NCBI GenBank assembly: GCA_934661735.1
Contig: CAKUJN010000047.1
Span: 1 to 16,445, forward strand
Reading direction: 5' to 3'
DNA length: 16,445 bases
DNA from: an uncultured Oscillospiraceae bacterium
GTDB lineage: Bacteria > Bacillota > Clostridia > Oscillospirales > Oscillospiraceae
Part shown: positions 13,668 to 16,445 of the stretch, piece after piece
Position numbering within the stretch: position 1 is the stretch's first letter
Layout: each line of letters begins with the position of its first letter
Notes under the pieces: generated by a model
Told to the model about the DNA's origin: nothing
The model's input: only the letters and a program-made list of their open reading frames with translations
Database searches by the model: none
Program-made: the position numbers and the translations under genes

Positions 13668-14468
13668 TTAATCCAGTGTTTGTGTCAGTTTCGCAAGCAC
13701 TAAAAAGCGCCTGCTGTAATCTCCCGCGTAACAGGTGGACAAAATCACAATCCGGTCGTCGGGGCTCAGCGTGACATCCGACGCAACCCGCGCATCCAGC
13801 GCGCGGCTTTGCAAAAGCTCGTCAAAGAACGCTGTAAACTGCTCCGCGTCCGTAAAATCACAGCTGGCTAAAATGTGCCGGTTGTCAAACGGCACCGCCG
13901 CGAAAATCTCATAATGCAGCTCGCGCTGCTTCTGATACAGCACCAGCTCATGATACTTTTCCAGCCACTCCGTTGAGGAATAGATGGATTGAAGGCTGCT
14001 GAACATACTGCCGTCATACATCTGATGCCCGTAGATCACCGTGACCGGATCGTCCAGCGACGTGCTGTTATAGGTGGACTCCGTATAGACCGAGCCGGCC
14101 GACGAGTCGTTTCCGTTCACATCGTGCTTCAGATAATAGCTGTCCTCGCCATCCCTTTGCAGCACCGGATCGCTGATTATCGTGCCAGGCAGATCAAGCC
14201 ACGCATAAATATCGGAATTCTGCCGCCACAGCGCCTCGAAATCAACGGGGCTTTGATAGGCGGGCTTATGCACACGCGGCAGCTGCTCAAGGACAGGATC
14301 CTCGGTCTGTGCGGACGGCGCAGCCTGCGTTGCCTCCTCCTGTGCAGTCTGAAGGCCCTCGCGCATGCGCTCGGCCGTCTGCTCCACCGCGGTCTGCTGA
14401 TTTTTTGAGCAGGCGCACAGCAGTAGACAGCATAAGAGCGCCGCAGTCAGGCGCAGTGCTCTACGCAT
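13668..14468 (-). CDS. srtB: Class B sortase with lipoprotein-like N-terminus
   Basis: A 266-residue sortase. Residues 1-19 form a basic, hydrophobic leader ending LLLCAC; Cys20 fits a lipobox (L-C-A-C), so the enzyme may be lipid-anchored rather than held by a membrane helix, unusual for a sortase. A variable Gln/Glu-rich linker runs to about 70. The catalytic domain has NSDIYAWLDLPGT, His148 in VIYGHQM, Cys246 in VILSTCYAG and Arg254 in YSRRFLVLA, so the triad is complete. The start at 14468 is preferred over 14537 because it has AGGAGGGG upstream and gives a short 8-base overlap with the phosphatase gene. The next gene encodes an SPKTG protein, its probable substrate. It lies inside a capsule/EPS regulatory operon. 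Confidence 0.87.
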   Translation of the reverse strand: MRRALRLTAALLCCLLLCACSKNQQTAVEQTAERMREGLQTAQEEATQAAPSAQTEDPVLEQLPRVHKPAYQSPVDFEALWRQNSDIYAWLDLPGTIISDPVLQRDGEDSYYLKHDVNGNDSSAGSVYTESTYNSTSLDDPVTVIYGHQMYDGSMFSSLQSIYSSTEWLEKYHELVLYQKQRELHYEIFAAVPFDNRHILASCDFTDAEQFTAFFDELLQSRALDARVASDVTLSPDDRIVILSTCYAGDYSRRFLVLAKLTQTLD

Positions 14469-15168
14469 AGGCCGCACACCCCTCCTGTAGAATCCTTTCC
14501 TCCGTGCGGAAAAACTCCGCCGTGAAGTCCGCGCCAAAGCGCTTTTCCATCCGCGCCGCTGCCTCGTACAGGCGCGGCGGGCGCGTGGACAGATTATGAC
14601 AGTCCGACGCCAAAAAGCAAATCATCCCGCGCCGCATCATCCGTTCAACACGTCCGGCTGTCCGCATTTGTAACAGTGCCGAGGCATTGCTCTGCATCAG
14701 AACACCGCGCTCGGAAAGCCAGCTCCACACGCCGCGGCGCTGGAACGCAAAATAGCGCTCAACATGTGCCAGCACAACCGTGATGCCGCGCTCGGCGATC
14801 TCCACCGTTTCCATAAGCATCCGCTCGGGCCACGGCTCAAACGGCAGTTCCAGCAAAAGCAGCCTTCCCCCGCCGATACAGAAGCGCTCCAGCTCCTGCA
14901 TCTGCGCAACGCCGCGGTAATACGCAAGCTCTGCGCCCAGAAGCACACGCGGCAGTTCTGGCGTCAGCGCATCGGAAAGGCGCTGCCACGCGGCCTCCCG
15001 CCGCGCAAAAAAGCGCTCCGGCGTATCAGTATCTGCGTAGAAATGCGGCGTGGCCGCCGTCAGGGAAACGCCCTGTGCGGCCAGCATACGAAGAAGGCCG
15101 AGGCTTTCGTCAAGGCTTCCGCTCCCGTCGTCAACCTCCGGCAGGATGTGCGCATGAATGTCAATCAT
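14461..15168 (-). CDS. cpsB: PHP-family tyrosine-protein phosphatase CpsB
   Basis: A 235-residue metal-dependent phosphatase of the CpsB/CapC (YwqE) type that dephosphorylates the partner BY-kinase. The PHP metal-binding motifs are all present: MIDIHAHILPEVDDGS (His5, His7), TPHF (His42), GAEL (Glu80), LAHVERY (His135), MQSNAS and FLASDCHN (Asp189, His191). Length is near the family average. The start overlaps the kinase stop by four bases (ATGA), so the two are translationally coupled. It acts in the cytoplasm to cycle the kinase between phosphorylated forms, which controls polysaccharide polymerisation and export. Confidence 0.93.
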   Translation of the reverse strand: MIDIHAHILPEVDDGSGSLDESLGLLRMLAAQGVSLTAATPHFYADTDTPERFFARREAAWQRLSDALTPELPRVLLGAELAYYRGVAQMQELERFCIGGGRLLLLELPFEPWPERMLMETVEIAERGITVVLAHVERYFAFQRRGVWSWLSERGVLMQSNASALLQMRTAGRVERMMRRGMICFLASDCHNLSTRPPRLYEAAARMEKRFGADFTAEFFRTEERILQEGCAAYA

Positions 15169-16007
15169 GGCTTTGATGAGGTGCTTTCCGCGGACGAAGC
15201 CCTCGCCCGATTTTTGCGCCGCTCCTCCTCGCGCCGACGGCGCTCAGCGGCGGCATAATAACCATAGTCATAACGATAGGAATACTTATAGTATTTCTTA
15301 CCGTACTTTTTGCCATAGCGCTTTCCGCTGCCCTCGGCCGTATCGTCAAAAGTCATGACAAAGCCCAGAATCTTGACCTGCGTAAACTCCAGCTGACGCA
15401 TGGTAACATCCAGCGCACGGCGGTCGGTATAGTTCTTGCGCACCACCACGATCACACCGCTCAACAGCGGAGAGATCATCAGCGCATCGGATACAACGGT
15501 AATCGGCGGCAGGTCGCAGAGAATGTAATCAAAGCGCTCACGGAAGGTATCCAGAAGCGTTTTCATCCGTTCGGAGCCGAGAAGCTCGGACGGATTGGGC
15601 GGCAGATCGCCGGCAGTAAGCACATAGAGATTCTCATGGATTCCGGATTTCTGAAGCGAATCGGCCAGCATGGCCGACCCGACCAGCAGATTGGACAGGC
15701 CTGGCGCCTTGGATATGGGCAGCGACTTGTGCATGACCGGCAGACGCATATCCATTTCAATCAACAGGACGCGCTTATTCGCCTCTGCAATGGAATAGGC
15801 CAGATTGATCGCCGTGGTCGACTTACCCTCGCCCTGTACCGAGCTGGTGATCCCGAAAACGCGGTTATACTCCTCATCCGGCAGGCTGAACATGACGTTC
15901 GTCCGGAGAAGCTTATAGGCCTCGGAGGCCGAAAAGCTGAGCTTATTACCAACCATGGCGCGGCGGATTCGGGAATCCTCCGCACTGCTGTGTATGATCT
16001 TACTCAA
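15165..16007 (-). CDS. cpsD: Bacterial tyrosine kinase CpsD (BY-kinase), TTG start
   Basis: A 280-residue cytoplasmic tyrosine autokinase. It has a kinase-activation segment EAYKLLRTNVMFS (29-41), Walker A VQGEGKSTT (57-65, Lys62), Walker A' LLIEMDMR (81-88, Asp86) and Walker B ILCDLPP (162-168, Asp165). A tyrosine cluster with 10 Tyr between 231 and 251 is the autophosphorylation tail. A 29-residue highly charged extension (Arg/Glu, then Ser/Ala) follows the cluster, where most relatives end. The start codon is TTG at 16005-16007, not ATG: it makes a TTGA overlap with the upstream stop and has AGGAG 8 bases in front. It pairs with the membrane chain-length protein upstream, whose cytoplasmic tail should activate it. 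Confidence 0.92.
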   Translation of the reverse strand: MSKIIHSSAEDSRIRRAMVGNKLSFSASEAYKLLRTNVMFSLPDEEYNRVFGITSSVQGEGKSTTAINLAYSIAEANKRVLLIEMDMRLPVMHKSLPISKAPGLSNLLVGSAMLADSLQKSGIHENLYVLTAGDLPPNPSELLGSERMKTLLDTFRERFDYILCDLPPITVVSDALMISPLLSGVIVVVRKNYTDRRALDVTMRQLEFTQVKILGFVMTFDDTAEGSGKRYGKKYGKKYYKYSYRYDYGYYAAAERRRREEERRKNRARASSAESTSSKP

Positions 16008-16445
16008 GTTGTTTTCTCCTTTTTGGGAACCTCATACTCGCTGCGGTAGGCGCCTGTGCCTGACGCGGCCAGATCCGGAATAACGGCCAGAATCGGGAAC
16101 TGATAGCGCTGTGTGATATCGTCCTCGTTATGAAGCTTTTCGTCGAAAATCTCGCGCAGGCAGATAATCGCCGCAATCAGCACCAGTCCAAGAAGCATCC
16201 CCAGCGCCGTATTGCGTGTATAGCTCGGCGAGGAAATCTCGGACGGGACAATGGCATAGTCCACAACCTTTACCGAGCTTCCATCCACAATCTCCGCAAT
16301 TCTGTCCGGCAGGATTTCCGCGATTGTGTTCGCAATGCGCTCGGCCTCCTGCGGATCTGCGGAGGTGACGTCGATGGAGAACACCTCGGTGGAATTGACC
16401 GCACCCGCCTCGACCATCCGGCTGAGCTGCTGATAGGAATACGGC
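16004..16445 (-). CDS. Polysaccharide chain-length determinant (Wzz/CapA-type), C-terminal part
   Basis: The last 146 codons of a gene entering from the right edge. The visible part has an extracellular segment with STEVFSIDVTSADPQEAERIANTIAE, VKVVDYAIVPSEISSPS, then a transmembrane helix TALGMLLGLVLIAAIICL and a cytoplasmic tail IFDEKLHNEDDITQRYQFPILAVIP. The Pro-rich segment before the helix and the tail after it are characteristic of Wzz-family co-polymerases of Gram-positive type, which recruit and activate the CpsD kinase. The stop codon overlaps the kinase TTG start. The first transmembrane helix and N-terminus lie outside the window. Confidence 0.9.
   Translation of the reverse strand, partial: PYSYQQLSRMVEAGAVNSTEVFSIDVTSADPQEAERIANTIAEILPDRIAEIVDGSSVKVVDYAIVPSEISSPSYTRNTALGMLLGLVLIAAIICLREIFDEKLHNEDDITQRYQFPILAVIPDLAASGTGAYRSEYEVPKKEKTT

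Noticed and set aside
1..16445. CRISPR array, tRNA, rRNA, intact insertion sequence
   Set aside because: No regularly spaced repeat array, no tRNA-like cloverleaf and no intact transposase were seen on reading both strands by eye. A tRNA scan would be needed to exclude small RNA genes fully.

Overview
The window looks like chromosomal DNA of a high-GC Gram-positive anaerobe of the Clostridia, most likely a gut Oscillospiraceae/Ruminococcaceae-type bacterium. This is inferred from LPETG-type surface proteins, class B and class C sortases, a CpsB/CpsD phosphoregulatory pair, the 'YALILPAITLE' leader of the large adhesin (a leader I associate with Clostridia), strong AGGAGG-type ribosome sites and GC-rich codon use. 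I cannot name a species.

Bases 1-1760 hold a small molybdenum-cofactor neighbourhood. A molybdopterin-binding (MoeA-like) gene is cut by the left edge on the minus strand. It is divergent from an IclR-family regulator and a MogA/MoaB-type gene on the plus strand. Two well-formed, back-to-back sigma-A-type promoters lie between the divergent genes. A perfect 17-bp bidirectional terminator (1779-1815) closes this block and also the pilus operon that converges on it.

Bases 11164 down to 1822 (minus strand) form a complete sortase-assembled pilus operon. In transcription order it holds a coiled-coil protein, signal peptidase I, a 1073-residue LPETG tip adhesin, a 545-residue LPETG major pilin, a class C sortase, a 325-residue minor pilin ending in SPYTG, a sortase-fold protein that has lost its catalytic residues, and a class B sortase. 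The working model is that SrtC polymerises the LPETG pilins, the SPYTG protein is the base, and the class B sortase attaches that base to peptidoglycan.

Bases 11165-11952 are an AT-rich gap with no intact gene. It holds a remnant that I read as a collapsed serine recombinase, a strong minus-strand promoter whose -10 box lies inside a perfect palindrome, a second weaker promoter, and a terminator.

Bases 16445 down to 11953 (minus strand) are a second operon entering from the right: a polysaccharide chain-length determinant (partial), a BY-kinase (CpsD), a PHP phosphatase (CpsB), a lipoprotein-like class B sortase, an SPKTG surface protein and an LCP (LytR-CpsA-Psr) transferase. A sortase and its likely substrate lie between the capsule/EPS phosphoregulators and the glycopolymer ligase. 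This suggests that polysaccharide export and protein anchoring are coupled. The most original points are this mixed operon, the catalytically dead sortase, the repeated pairing of class B sortases with SPxTG substrates, and the His/Cys repeat array on the tip adhesin.
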